Of a stretch of 64,000 bases of DNA, positions 9,388-16,131 are shown in pieces (the first letter of the stretch is position 1; every line of letters begins with the position of its first letter). Under the pieces are notes generated by a model, which ran no database searches, was not told the origin of the DNA, and worked only from the letters and a program-made list of their open reading frames with translations. Position numbers and translations under genes: made by a program. Where the stretch lies: positions 156,320 to 220,319 of the forward strand of contig CAKRDD010000002.1 of assembly GCA_934309345.1 (NCBI GenBank). The letters run 5' to 3'. This DNA is from an uncultured Mediterraneibacter sp. (GTDB lineage: Bacteria > Bacillota > Clostridia > Lachnospirales > Lachnospiraceae).

Positions 9388-10395
9388 TTATTCCATCATT
9401 CTTTTTTTCATATAACATATATATTTTTCAATTCCCTCCGGACTTTTAAGATTATATTTCTGATCCATTTTTAAGAAATAACTCATTACAACAACATCAT
9501 CCATAATATTCCGGCTTGCATCATTATCATCAATACCTTTTCTAGCAATTCTCCATGGATCTTCTAAATGTGTCAAATCTTTCAAAAACCATGCATTATA
9601 TATCCCAAATGTGTGAAGTACAAGATCTGTAATTTCCTTTTCTTCTTCTGAAAGTAGACTTTCAATATAATCATTCGATAAATTTATTGTAATCTCCTGT
9701 TTTCCAAACTCCTTATATTTATTATAAACTTTCGGAAATACAGGTCCATATTTCCATGCTTCACATGGTTCTGGAATCATAGTTTTCCCCAAACATAGTT
9801 CACTGATTACCTTTATATAATATAGAATTTTTTGTAGAAACAAATTTGTTATTTCTTTTCCAGAGTTGATCACATATAAAGCAATTCGCTCAGCTGAAGT
9901 ATCTGTCTTTTTTTCCTTCTCACATTCATCAATTGCACGCATTATCTTTTCAAATGCAACCGCTGAAACCAAATTTCGATTCTCTTCGGCCAGTTTTTTC
10001 ATTTTATTTTCATCATTTAAAACTTCAAATAATAAATCCGAATATTTTTTTGATGGTAATTGTCCATCAATATATCTTGTAATTGTCAGTTCACCCAGTC
10101 CTAATAACTTCGATAATGGACGCTTTTCAATATTATATTTTTCCAATATTTCCTTTATCTCAGATATTGTAATCAAATTCTTTTTTTCTCGAAATAATTT
10201 TTCAACGTTATCTTCATTTTTATCGTCTAGTCCTGGAACATATATTTCACTCTTGCATTCATCACATATGCCATAATACTCTTCGTATTCAATCTCCACT
10301 CCTTTAATTATTCGTTTAGCTGGTCGTTTAAAAATATGATACGAAACTCTATTACGGCACTTACTGCATAAAAGTTCTCTCTTTTCCGTATACAT
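9388..10395 (-). CDS. Panacea/SocA-like (DUF4065) antitoxin candidate with N-terminal zinc ribbon and HTH
   Basis: The 335-residue protein has three parts. Residues 1-50 hold paired cysteines (CSKC and CDEC), a YgiT/MqsA-like zinc ribbon. Residues 75-115 form an XRE-like helix-turn-helix (ISEIKEILEKYNIEKRPLSK...). Residues 165-335 resemble the DUF4065/SocA 'Panacea' domain, with ERIALYVI, LQKILYYI and EAWKYGPVFPKVYNKYK. In known PanTA systems this domain neutralises very varied toxins, and the zinc-ribbon/HTH part would bind DNA. The gene lies 190 bases downstream of a small unknown gene (10585-10956) that is the natural toxin candidate. RBS GGAGA precedes the start. Confidence 0.8.
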   Translation of the reverse strand: MYTEKRELLCSKCRNRVSYHIFKRPAKRIIKGVEIEYEEYYGICDECKSEIYVPGLDDKNEDNVEKLFREKKNLITISEIKEILEKYNIEKRPLSKLLGLGELTITRYIDGQLPSKKYSDLLFEVLNDENKMKKLAEENRNLVSAVAFEKIMRAIDECEKEKKTDTSAERIALYVINSGKEITNLFLQKILYYIKVISELCLGKTMIPEPCEAWKYGPVFPKVYNKYKEFGKQEITINLSNDYIESLLSEEEKEITDLVLHTFGIYNAWFLKDLTHLEDPWRIARKGIDDNDASRNIMDDVVVMSYFLKMDQKYNLKSPEGIEKYICYMKKRMME

Positions 10396-10486
10396 GTTTG
10401 ATCTCCTTTTCTTCTTCCTTATCTTCTTCCTTATCTTTCTTCTTGTTAATTCCTTGCTCTTTTTTATGTATCTTAAAATATATCCA

Positions 10487-10516
10487 CTATGAAAGTTGCC
10501 GAAAGCAACTTCATAG
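10487..10516. repeat. Hairpin between the Panacea gene and its upstream partner
   Basis: CTATGAA(A)GTTGC pairs with GCAACTTCATAG around a CGAAA loop (12 bp with one bulge). It lies in the 190-base gap between the two genes. With no strong U tract it may be an attenuator or RNA processing site that sets the toxin:antitoxin ratio, but this is inference. Confidence 0.5.
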
Positions 10517-10584
10517 CAAATATAACATTCTCTTTATTCAATCATATTGTTATCTGTTTTATTAGACTGCGTAAACATTACTCT

Positions 10585-10956
10585 TCACTCTTCATCTTCA
10601 TGAAATGAAATTATGAACATTGGTTCTTGCCCATCTGGCCATGTAATTTTAACATAGATACACACCTTCACATAATCAGCTTCTTCATCGTATCTCGGCA
10701 TTAACTCTTCATCGATTTTAAAAACATGCACTGTATCACCATAATGTTCTTCATTTGTGCTTTCTTCACTTTTTATATAATGTGATTCATTAATCTCCAA
10801 AAGGATTGCTTTCATTTTTGAATCAGTTACTACATATCTTGTGCGTAATAGTCGATTTTTATCACGATCTTGATCGAACGTGTAATCAAAACCAAGCTCT
10901 CCATCAAGCACTACCTCATGAAGTCTCTGAGCAATTATCTTGCCCATCGGATTCAT
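10585..10956 (-). CDS. Small acidic protein of unknown function, candidate toxin partner of the Panacea protein
   Basis: A 123-residue acidic soluble protein with no membrane segment or motif that I recognise. It has alternating beta-strand-like stretches (VKVCIYVKI, PMFIISF) in its C-terminal half. It starts at ATG 10956 with AAGGAGA about 8 bases upstream. Its promoter at 10986-11015 is an almost perfect consensus overlapped by a 15-bp palindrome, the usual arrangement for an autoregulated toxin-antitoxin operon. The toxin role rests on gene order and operator only. Confidence 0.6.
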   Translation of the reverse strand: MNPMGKIIAQRLHEVVLDGELGFDYTFDQDRDKNRLLRTRYVVTDSKMKAILLEINESHYIKSEESTNEEHYGDTVHVFKIDEELMPRYDEEADYVKVCIYVKITWPDGQEPMFIISFHEDEE

Positions 10957-10985
10957 GCACTTTCTCCTTTCCTTGTTTTTTCTTT

Positions 10986-11028
10986 ATTATATAAAATGAT
11001 ACACTTTGTTGTCAAGTGTATCATTTTA
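10986..11028 (-). promoter_or_regulatory. Consensus promoter with a 15-bp operator palindrome
   Basis: On the minus strand TTGACA (11010-11015), an 18-base spacer and TATAAT (10986-10991) form a near-perfect sigma-A promoter. The arms TAAAATGATACACTT (10992-11006) and its exact complement (11014-11028) flank a 7-base centre and cover the spacer and -35 box. A dimeric repressor here would block the polymerase. The helix-turn-helix of the downstream Panacea protein is the obvious ligand. Confidence 0.75.
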
Positions 11029-11090
11029 AAACAACTTCGAATAGTTTCAAATCAAGATACATCTTAACTCCCACGAATTTTAAATGTGTA

Positions 11091-11123
11091 TAAAAACACC
11101 CTGCTAGCTTTCACCAACAGGGT
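11091..11123 (-). terminator. Rho-independent terminator of the higBA-like operon
   Basis: Read on the minus strand, ACCCTG...CAGGGT (11098-11123) forms a stem that can extend to 10 bp with G-U pairs, followed at once by GTTTTTA. It lies downstream of the antitoxin stop at 11258. Confidence 0.65.
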
Positions 11124-11257
11124 TGATCTGAATTTTTACTTGTAAAGATCTTCCAACGTTATCAGCCGAACTTCACCTCACTCTTGCGCCTGAAGAAGTC
11201 CATCTGTGAATCTACCTGGATTGGTAAATTTTTATGAAAGCTCTTTTCTCATACTCT

Positions 11258-11554
11258 TTACATTTTATTTTTTGTTGGCATCGGAACAAATTCCAACTTT
11301 AATTGCATCCCTAATCCCTGTGCAAGTTTTTTCACCATACTCAGGCTGGGATTTCTTGTTCCGTTCTCGATCCGGCTTATATCTGCCTGCGTAATTCCGG
11401 TTTTAGCTGATAAATCTTTCTGTGTCATATTCTGCTGCACTCTTGCATCAATCATCGCCTGGATAATATCATATTCCGGTTGCAGTGCATCATATTCTGC
11501 CTTTACCTCCGGATTCTGCAATGCTCTTTTTTTATAATCTTTATAGCTACTCAT
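11258..11554 (-). CDS. XRE-family antitoxin (HigA-like)
   Basis: A helix-turn-helix DNA-binding antitoxin of about 98 residues. The HTH_3 core reads TQKDLSAKTGITQADISRIENG, in two runs: the scaffold helix TQKDLSAKTG and the recognition helix ITQADISRIENG. The start is set at 11554 (MSSYKDYKKRAL) because GGAGG sits 7 bases before it; an earlier ATG at 11572 has no such site. The gene begins inside the end of the toxin gene (stop at 11547), the coupled toxin-first order typical of HigBA. It would bind the palindrome upstream of the toxin gene. Confidence 0.88.
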   Translation of the reverse strand: MSSYKDYKKRALQNPEVKAEYDALQPEYDIIQAMIDARVQQNMTQKDLSAKTGITQADISRIENGTRNPSLSMVKKLAQGLGMQLKLEFVPMPTKNKM

Positions 11555-11897
11555 CGCCATGCCTCCGTTCATAATCTGCTTTATACTTCTTTGCCAGTTC
11601 CTTTTCTGCCTTTGGTGTCTTCTGCGATTTTTTTATAAATCCATTGGTCAGTACCGCCTTCTTTCCTACAATAAAGAAATACAATACTCTTGCAATATCT
11701 GACCCCTGCTTGATACGAAGCTCAAATATTCCATTCTCCAATGGTTTTGAATACGGCTCACGAAGCAATGAACCGTTCACTTCCAGTAAATCAATTGTCC
11801 GCAATGTTTTTGCCAGTAACTTAGGCTCCAGGGAATCTAATAAATCCTGCACAGGACATCTTCCATCTTCTGTATCATATAAAATGATCTCGTACAT
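11547..11897 (-). CDS. RelE/ParE-superfamily toxin (HigB-like, Gp49/DUF891 type)
   Basis: A 116-residue protein matching the phage-derived Gp49-like/HigB family, whose members cleave mRNA at the ribosome. Visible family features are the N-terminal strand YEIILYDTEDGRCPVQDLLDSL, written here as YEIILYDTED and CPVQDLLDSL, then ELRIKQGSDIARVLYFF, and a lysine-rich tail with NGFIKKSQKTP. It is first in the operon, overlaps the antitoxin gene and has AAAGGA upstream. Catalytic residues cannot be assigned with certainty. Confidence 0.88.
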   Translation of the reverse strand: MYEIILYDTEDGRCPVQDLLDSLEPKLLAKTLRTIDLLEVNGSLLREPYSKPLENGIFELRIKQGSDIARVLYFFIVGKKAVLTNGFIKKSQKTPKAEKELAKKYKADYERRHGDE

Positions 11898-11923
11898 TAG
11901 TATGTTCCTTTCTCTTCATAATT

Positions 11924-11952
11924 ATGATATGTTGTATTCAACATATTGTCAA
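11924..11952 (-). promoter_or_regulatory. higBA-like promoter with operator palindrome
   Basis: On the minus strand TTGACA (11947-11952), 17 bases, then TATCAT (11924-11929). The spacer contains ATATGTTG (11927-11934) and its complement CAACATAT (11939-11946). A HigA-type repressor bound there would occlude the promoter. Confidence 0.7.
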
Positions 11953-11978
11953 GATGATTCCAAACACTTTTCTCTTTA

Positions 11979-12017
11979 TTATTTCTCTGATTCATAGCTC
12001 TCTACTGTATTATCCAT
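11979..12017 (-). pseudogene. N-terminal relic of an XRE antitoxin gene
   Basis: Twelve codons, MDNTVESYESEK then TAA, match the start of the intact antitoxin at 13460-13762 (MDNTVEIYEAEK). The leader also matches for about 20 bases (AGTTTAATGGGG then GAAGGAAT). Everything after codon 12 is missing. It is fused on its upstream side to a fragment of a group II intron 5' end, so it is the remains of a deleted intron-plus-antitoxin unit. Confidence 0.7.
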
Positions 12018-12037
12018 ATTCCTTCCCCCCATTAAAC

Positions 12038-12069
12038 TTATCAAACTATATACTCTTAGCCGGACGCAC
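12038..12069 (-). pseudogene. Relic of a group II intron 5' end
   Basis: Reading the minus strand from 12069, GTGCGTCCGGCTAAG followed by GTATATAGT matches the first 30 or so bases of the complete intron that begins at 15771, with about five differences. The rest of the intron is gone. The insertion interrupts the RAYT gene, whose last residues (SASG, stop) are encoded by this fragment. Confidence 0.7.
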
Positions 12070-12406
12070 TGTCTATAATCTCTATTACCAAACACGATTT
12101 ATAACGGCTCTCAAATACATGTCCACGATAAAGATATTTATGATTTATGTACATCGCATATCTCTCGGATACGAACTTCATAAATTTTCCCACTTCAATA
12201 TCTGTTGTTTCCAATAATAGATGAATATGATTTGTCATTAAACAGTATGCATGTAAAATACACTCATATTTTTCCAATCCTGATTTTAAGATTTCCACAA
12301 AAACCTGATAATCCATCTCTTCTTCGAAGAGCTCCTTTCTCCTTACTCCTCGATGCATAATATGATATATCGCTCCTGGAAACCATTTTCTCTTTCTTCT
12401 CGCCAC
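12056..12406 (-). pseudogene. RAYT / IS200-like Y1 transposase, truncated by intron insertion
   Basis: The 116 residues begin ARRKRKWFPGAIYHIMHRG and carry the HUH motif in TNHIHLLLE, as in REP-associated tyrosine transposases. The start is GTG with GAGGGAAAG upstream. Family members are usually over 200 residues. Here the reading frame ends after YKSCLVIEIID with four residues read from a group II intron 5' fragment, so the C-terminal half, expected to hold further conserved helices, is absent. It is very probably inactive. Confidence 0.8.
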
Positions 12407-12582
12407 ACTTTCCCTCTTCCTTCCTGTATAAAGTTAATTCAACGTGTAATCCCCGTTATGTTTATGTTATCAGGTTATTTACTCAAGAATCTGAGCTCAT
12501 TATTAAGACAAATAAGAATCCATCTTTATACTTCTTTTTAATATACTTCTTTTTGTTATACTATCTTTTATGAGTGTTATAT
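12407..12582. other. AT-rich intergenic DNA
   Basis: I see no gene here. It is pyrimidine-rich and lies between the RAYT start and the hairpin at 12583. The last 30 bases (TATACTATCTTTTATGA) repeat a stretch found downstream of the intact XRE gene at 13411-13424. Confidence 0.5.
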
Positions 12583-12620
12583 GATTAATCGTAGCAAGTT
12601 CTCACTTGATACGATTAATC
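12583..12620. terminator. Nested hairpin after the antitoxin relic
   Basis: GATTAATCGTA and TACGATTAATC enclose an inner GCAAG/CTTG stem. It sits where the terminator hairpin of the intact XRE gene sits (13435-13465), and the flanks are related, so it is probably the terminator of the degraded copy now serving hicAB. Confidence 0.6.
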
Positions 12621-12680
12621 ACACATTCCTATCTCCATATGATTTCCAAGAACATTGACATACTTCTGTATGATTGAATC
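12615..12680 (-). pseudogene. C-terminal relic of an XRE antitoxin gene
   Basis: Just after hicB the minus strand encodes SIIQKYVNVLGNHMEIGMCD then TAA. This aligns with the C-terminus of the intact antitoxin, LIMLEKYANALGKHIEIRIC. The upstream part of the gene is missing. With the N-terminal relic at 11979-12017 it shows that more copies of this antitoxin once lay in the island. Confidence 0.65.
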
Positions 12681-12698
12681 CTCGCTTGAAGAAAAGAA

Positions 12699-13034
12699 TT
12701 ATAAAATAACTGCCTTTTCCAAAATTTCTTGTATATATCCATTTAACGTCATATCATGTGACATTGCGCAGATAACTAATTGTTTATGCAGCTTTGGAGA
12801 AATCCTTATATTGAAACTCCCTTTATATGCTTTTTCCGGTTTTCTCCCCTCATCTTCACACCATTTCAAATATTCATCTACAGAGTTATGAAAATCAGAA
12901 ATCAAATCTTTGGCATTATCACCTTCATAGGAAATTAAAGAACGAATTCCTAGTACTCTGCCAAAAAACATTTCATCTTCTTCTGAAAATTCCACACTTC
13001 CAAGATATCCCTTATATTCCATGATATTTTTCAT
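12699..13034 (-). CDS. hicB: HicB-family antitoxin
   Basis: A 111-residue protein with a HicB_like RNase-H-fold N-terminus (YKGYLGSVEFSEEDEMFFGRV, seen as YKGYLGSVEFSE and FFGRVLGI) and a ribbon-helix-helix C-terminus (FNIRISPKLHKQLVICAMSH, then LNGYIQEILEKAV). It neutralises the HicA RNase and binds the operator. Its start overlaps the hicA stop by ATGA (13031-13034), so the pair is coupled. Confidence 0.9.
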   Translation of the reverse strand: MKNIMEYKGYLGSVEFSEEDEMFFGRVLGIRSLISYEGDNAKDLISDFHNSVDEYLKWCEDEGRKPEKAYKGSFNIRISPKLHKQLVICAMSHDMTLNGYIQEILEKAVIL

Positions 13035-13285
13035 ATCAACTTCTCCTGTTCTAAAAATTCTATTAACTGTTTCACTTGATAGGCTTTTAACTCTTTCTGT
13101 GGATGTGGCTTATGCAATAAAATATTTCCATGATCTTCATTTACAAACATAACTCTTGATCCACTTGTTTTTCCCTTGTTTACTCTTGAGAAATCCAGAT
13201 AGTTTAGCAACGCTTCGGCCTCATCAAATAAGAAAGTCTTTGGATTTGCTTTCAGTTTTTTTATTAATTTGTCTTTCTGTCCCAT
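13031..13285 (-). CDS. hicA: HicA-family mRNA interferase toxin
   Basis: An 84-residue protein of the HicA fold (double-stranded-RNA-binding-like mRNA interferase). The family histidine lies in LLHKPHPQKELKAYQ, preceded by the SGSRVMFVN strand. It is first in the operon, with AAAGGA upstream of the start. A palindromic operator precedes it. The N-terminal half is shorter in recognisable motifs than in classic HicA, but its gene partner makes the call firm. Confidence 0.88.
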   Translation of the reverse strand: MGQKDKLIKKLKANPKTFLFDEAEALLNYLDFSRVNKGKTSGSRVMFVNEDHGNILLHKPHPQKELKAYQVKQLIEFLEQEKLI

Positions 13286-13306
13286 GTTATCCTTTCTTTC
13301 ATCAAT

Positions 13307-13356
13307 ATTATATCATCTTTTGTTCAAAATGTGCAACTATATATAGTTGCACATTT
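13307..13356 (-). promoter_or_regulatory. hicAB promoter and 30-base operator palindrome
   Basis: The arms AAATGTGCAACTA (13327-13339) and its complement (13344-13356) surround TATA, a perfect palindrome of 30 bases. A TATAAT -10 box lies at 13307-13312 on the minus strand; the -35 region (TTGCAC, 13331-13336) falls inside the palindrome, so a bound HicB dimer would block it. Confidence 0.7.
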
Positions 13357-13434
13357 GTTCATATATTGTCTTTATTAACGCTGTTCTTTTTATTACGTTT
13401 TCTTGTATCATACTATCTTTTATGATTGTTTTGA

Positions 13435-13465
13435 AAATAGTAGCGTAATAATCTCGCTACTATTT
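13435..13465 (-). terminator. Terminator of the XRE antitoxin gene
   Basis: AAATAGTAGCG (13435-13445) pairs with 13455-13465 around a 9-base loop; on the minus strand the stem ends in a TTTTC tract. The stem overlaps the stop codon. Confidence 0.65.
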
Positions 13466-13762
13466 ATCTTCACATATTCTTATCTCTATATGTTTTCCTA
13501 GTGCATTCGCATACTTCTCCAACATAATCAATGTTGGGGTACAGCCTGCCCTCTCAAATCTGGCGATATTCGATGCCCTTACTCCGGTGATGTCCGCCAT
13601 CTCCTGCTGTGTCTTCTTCTGACGGTATCTTTCTTCTACCAGTTCTTTGATCACCTGCTCCGAATCTTTCTGCACCTTTTCTTGAATTGCTTCTGCATAC
13701 GCTGCCAGACGCTTTTCTCTTAATTCTTTCTCCGCTTCATAGATCTCTACTGTATTATCCAT
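13460..13762 (-). CDS. XRE-family antitoxin, apparently without a toxin partner
   Basis: A 100-residue HTH protein. The N-terminus (residues 1-45) is a charged helix rich in Glu/Lys; the HTH follows: KKTQQEMADITGV then RASNIARFERAG. The C-terminal LEKYANALGKHIEIRI matches HigA/RelB-like antitoxins. The expected toxin gene is not adjacent: upstream lies the group II intron end, 90 bases away. It is either an orphan regulator or the survivor of a broken pair. Partial copies are found at 11979-12017 and 12615-12680. Confidence 0.82.
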   Translation of the reverse strand: MDNTVEIYEAEKELREKRLAAYAEAIQEKVQKDSEQVIKELVEERYRQKKTQQEMADITGVRASNIARFERAGCTPTLIMLEKYANALGKHIEIRICEDK

Positions 13763-13790
13763 ATTCCTTCACCCCATTAAACTTTTCGCT

Positions 13791-13819
13791 ATTATATCAT
13801 TTATGATATGTTTAGTCAA
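13791..13819 (-). promoter_or_regulatory. Promoter/operator of the orphan XRE gene
   Basis: TTGACT (13814-13819), 17 bases, TATAAT (13791-13796) on the minus strand. ATATCAT (13794-13800) and ATGATAT (13803-13809) form a palindrome across the -10 and spacer, suggesting autoregulation. Confidence 0.7.
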
Positions 13820-13891
13820 TATAGTCTGATGAGTTTATATATCTTTCACGGGTCGAGTAGACGCACTCCTTGCGGGCGTGCGCCCCTCACG

Positions 13892-13925
13892 GAATCCGGA
13901 CGTGCGGCTTTCCCGCATCCGGCTC
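13892..13925 (-). ncRNA. Group II intron domain V
   Basis: A 34-base hairpin, starting GAGCCGGATGCGG with a GAAA-type loop and closing CCGCACGTCCGG, has the AGC-equivalent triad, bulge and length of domain V, the catalytic core. Domain VI follows at 13852-13891. Confidence 0.85.
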
Positions 13926-13951
13926 TTTACGAAACAAATTATTCACAGTTA

Positions 13952-15250
13952 TCAGTCATATATACTGACATATATTTTCGGTCTTACCAGCGGATAGCTA
14001 TTATCTGGCATATTGAGAAAGTTTACCCAGTTATAACTTTTCTTCTGGCTTCTTCTGTTTAGCCAATAGAATAAACTTCTCATTACCCGATATCGGAACG
14101 CCGTAATTCTTTCGGTATTGTCAGTTACGCCATAGTAATGGAAATAACCAGTCAGTATCTGATTCAGTTTTGCTACAATTTCCTTCGCCCTCTTCGTTCG
14201 CATCTCGCCAATCAGACGGTGGACTTCCTTGCATTTCTTTGCAAACTTCTTCTTACTGGTTTTCCTCTTCACTCTGAATCTACCATTCCTGCTCTGCGAA
14301 CAGTAGTGTGTAAAACCCAAGAATGTGAATGTTTCTAACTTAGTTCCCTGTTTTGCACTTCTTTCCTTCGCAAAACGTCCGAACTCTATCAGTCTGCTTT
14401 TGCTCTCTTCCAGGCTTAATCCAAAGTGTTCCATCCTATTCTTTAAATGTTCATAGAACCATTCCGCATCCGATTTATATTGAAAGGTTACAACAAAATC
14501 GTCGGCATAGACCACCAGTCCCGCATATCCTCTTAGCTTCGGGGTCACTACTTCCTTAAACCACCAGATTAATACGTAGTGCATGTATATACACGAAATT
14601 ATTGGTGAACATACTGAGCCCTGTCCACTGCCTTCCTCTGTTGCTTCAAATTCATAATTATTCAGGATCCCTGCTTTTAGCATTCTTCTGATTAATCGGA
14701 TAATATTCGGATCTTTTATTCTTGATTCTACAAAACGTATGATCCAATCATGGTCGAGATGCTGGAAGAATCCTTTTATATCAGCATCCAGCACATAGTT
14801 GGTGGGCTTCCTTTCCAGCATTACATTAAGTTTCTTAATGGCTTTATGGCATCCTCTGTTCGGGCGAAAGCCCATCATTTCATCATAGAACATTGGTTCA
14901 AACACTGCTTCCAGTATTCTTCGTAATGCTTCCTGGACTAATTTGTCCTCATAACTGTAAATACTAAGAGGACGCATTTTCCCATTTTCTTTAGGTATTT
15001 CTACCAGTCTGGCCGGTTTCGGCCTGTATGATTTCTTTTTCAGTCTCTCGACCAGCAGCTCCAGGTTCGCTTCAAGGTTCTTTCCATATTCGTCCTTGGT
15101 AACGCCATCAATTCCTACTGCTTTGTTCCCGTCCATTTGGATATGGCAATCCCTAAGCATTTCTTTGTTAATAAGATGCCCAAGGGATGTAAAGACCATT
15201 TCTGGATGTTCTTTAGATAATTGTGATATTCTCGCCAATTTCGTTTCCAT
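13952..15250 (-). CDS. ltrA: Group II intron reverse transcriptase/maturase (LtrA family)
   Basis: A 432-residue intron-encoded protein that splices the intron and copies it into DNA. Seen: AVGIDGVTKDEY near the start, the RT fingers/palm with ADIKGFFQHLDHDW, GSGQGSVCSP, and the catalytic YADD (VVYADDFVV), then the thumb/domain X (LETFTFLGFTHY and GYFHYYGV). The protein ends right after domain X, without HNH endonuclease, as in the shorter bacterial classes (for example C, D or E). The frame is intact, so the intron could be active. Confidence 0.93.
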   Translation of the reverse strand: METKLARISQLSKEHPEMVFTSLGHLINKEMLRDCHIQMDGNKAVGIDGVTKDEYGKNLEANLELLVERLKKKSYRPKPARLVEIPKENGKMRPLSIYSYEDKLVQEALRRILEAVFEPMFYDEMMGFRPNRGCHKAIKKLNVMLERKPTNYVLDADIKGFFQHLDHDWIIRFVESRIKDPNIIRLIRRMLKAGILNNYEFEATEEGSGQGSVCSPIISCIYMHYVLIWWFKEVVTPKLRGYAGLVVYADDFVVTFQYKSDAEWFYEHLKNRMEHFGLSLEESKSRLIEFGRFAKERSAKQGTKLETFTFLGFTHYCSQSRNGRFRVKRKTSKKKFAKKCKEVHRLIGEMRTKRAKEIVAKLNQILTGYFHYYGVTDNTERITAFRYRVMRSLFYWLNRRSQKKSYNWVNFLNMPDNSYPLVRPKIYVSIYD

Positions 15251-15771
15251 TAGTACCTCTATCTCTGTGTATAGCTAATGTTTCCTCTTTGATATAGTTT
15301 CGCAGGCCAGAGCCGGGAGGAACAGCTCTCTCTCGACTTCCCTCCGGCATTTATTTTGTTCATGCCTTCACTGGTACTATTCGGACCTCCGACTACCTGC
15401 ATTTCTTTTGTCATCCTTCTTTTGGTTGTCAGACATACTTTCTGTTTACACACTTCAGGGAGAAAATGCAGGTTCTCTCCAGTTGATATATATTCCCTGT
15501 GTAACATGAATAGTTCCCGCCAACGCCGCAGAGGTATGTAAAATCTCACCGTAACGATAAGTACATATGTTGTCTTCCATCCAGACCACGATGTCGACCC
15601 TCTGGTTCTTTTGGGATTTCGGCGCTCAATAGCTATCCCTGTTACCTTGCTGTCTACGCTTAATCTGCAACGTTACCGCGGCAGACTCAAGACTCGCTTC
15701 AAATGCTGTGGTTAGCAGCTTATTTGATGGGGCTTCCACCCATCGGACTATATACCCTTAGCTGGACGCAC

Positions 15772-15937
15772 GGTCTGACCCTTACATATCGTTGTATATT
15801 TTGTTCTGTATCTTTCATGAGGTCTGCCCTCACTGTGGTTCCACTTCGTGCTCATGGTCTTATCTTATAAGAACAGTACGCTCCCATAAGATAAAGCTAC
15901 GAGATTGTGCCGTTCTTCCGCTCAGAAAATGCTTTTT
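15772..15937. other. Upstream exon side of the intron with repeated target-like sequence and hairpin
   Basis: No protein gene is convincing here. TATCTTTCATGA then GGTCTGCCC at 15809-15828 nearly matches the exon junction interrupted by the intron. A hairpin (TTATCTTAT at 15860-15868 with ATAAGATAA at 15886-15894) follows. The region looks like remains of an interrupted element. Confidence 0.45.
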
Positions 15938-16039
15938 TCAGATAAGCTGCGCTGTCAGGAAGGGAATACTGCCGATTCTATCGTGCAGTTTCCTCCGCTG
16001 ACAATTCGCCTCTTCACAGTCAATGGGTGTTCTTTTCAT
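15938..16039 (-). CDS. Possible 33-residue small protein
   Basis: An ATG at 16039 follows AAAAGGAGA by 6-8 bases, a strong ribosome binding site, and opens a 33-codon frame beginning MKRTPIDCEEANCQRRK. It has two cysteines and many charged residues. No homologue is recognised. It lies between the NACHT gene stop and the intron's 5' exon and could be the start of a gene broken by the intron, a leader peptide or a real small protein. Confidence 0.4.
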   Translation of the reverse strand: MKRTPIDCEEANCQRRKLHDRIGSIPFLTAQLI

Positions 16040-16131
16040 AAATGGTCTCCTTTTAAATACTGATTTCACAAAATCACTTGCCTGACCTTGGATTTTATGA
16101 ATTCAAACAACTCTTTTTCCAATTCCATTAC

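Larger units (their letters stand above)
13852..15771 (-). mobile_element. Complete group II intron (about 1920 bases)
   Basis: The intron is read on the minus strand. Its 5' end is GTGCGTCC at 15771, domain V is at 13892-13925, and the 3' end CTACTCGAC falls at 13852. It encodes a reverse transcriptase/maturase without an endonuclease domain. Domain I-III sequence occupies 15251-15771. Boundaries are supported by the joined exon (TATCTTTCACGG then GGTCTGACCC on the plus strand), which resembles an unbroken sequence at 15809-15829. The lack of an En domain suggests target-primed insertion using a nascent strand. Confidence 0.88.

Noticed and set aside
15792..16001. Plus-strand open frame of 69 codons
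   Set aside because: No ribosome binding site; it is antisense to a minus-strand small frame with a good one and covers the repeated intron target.
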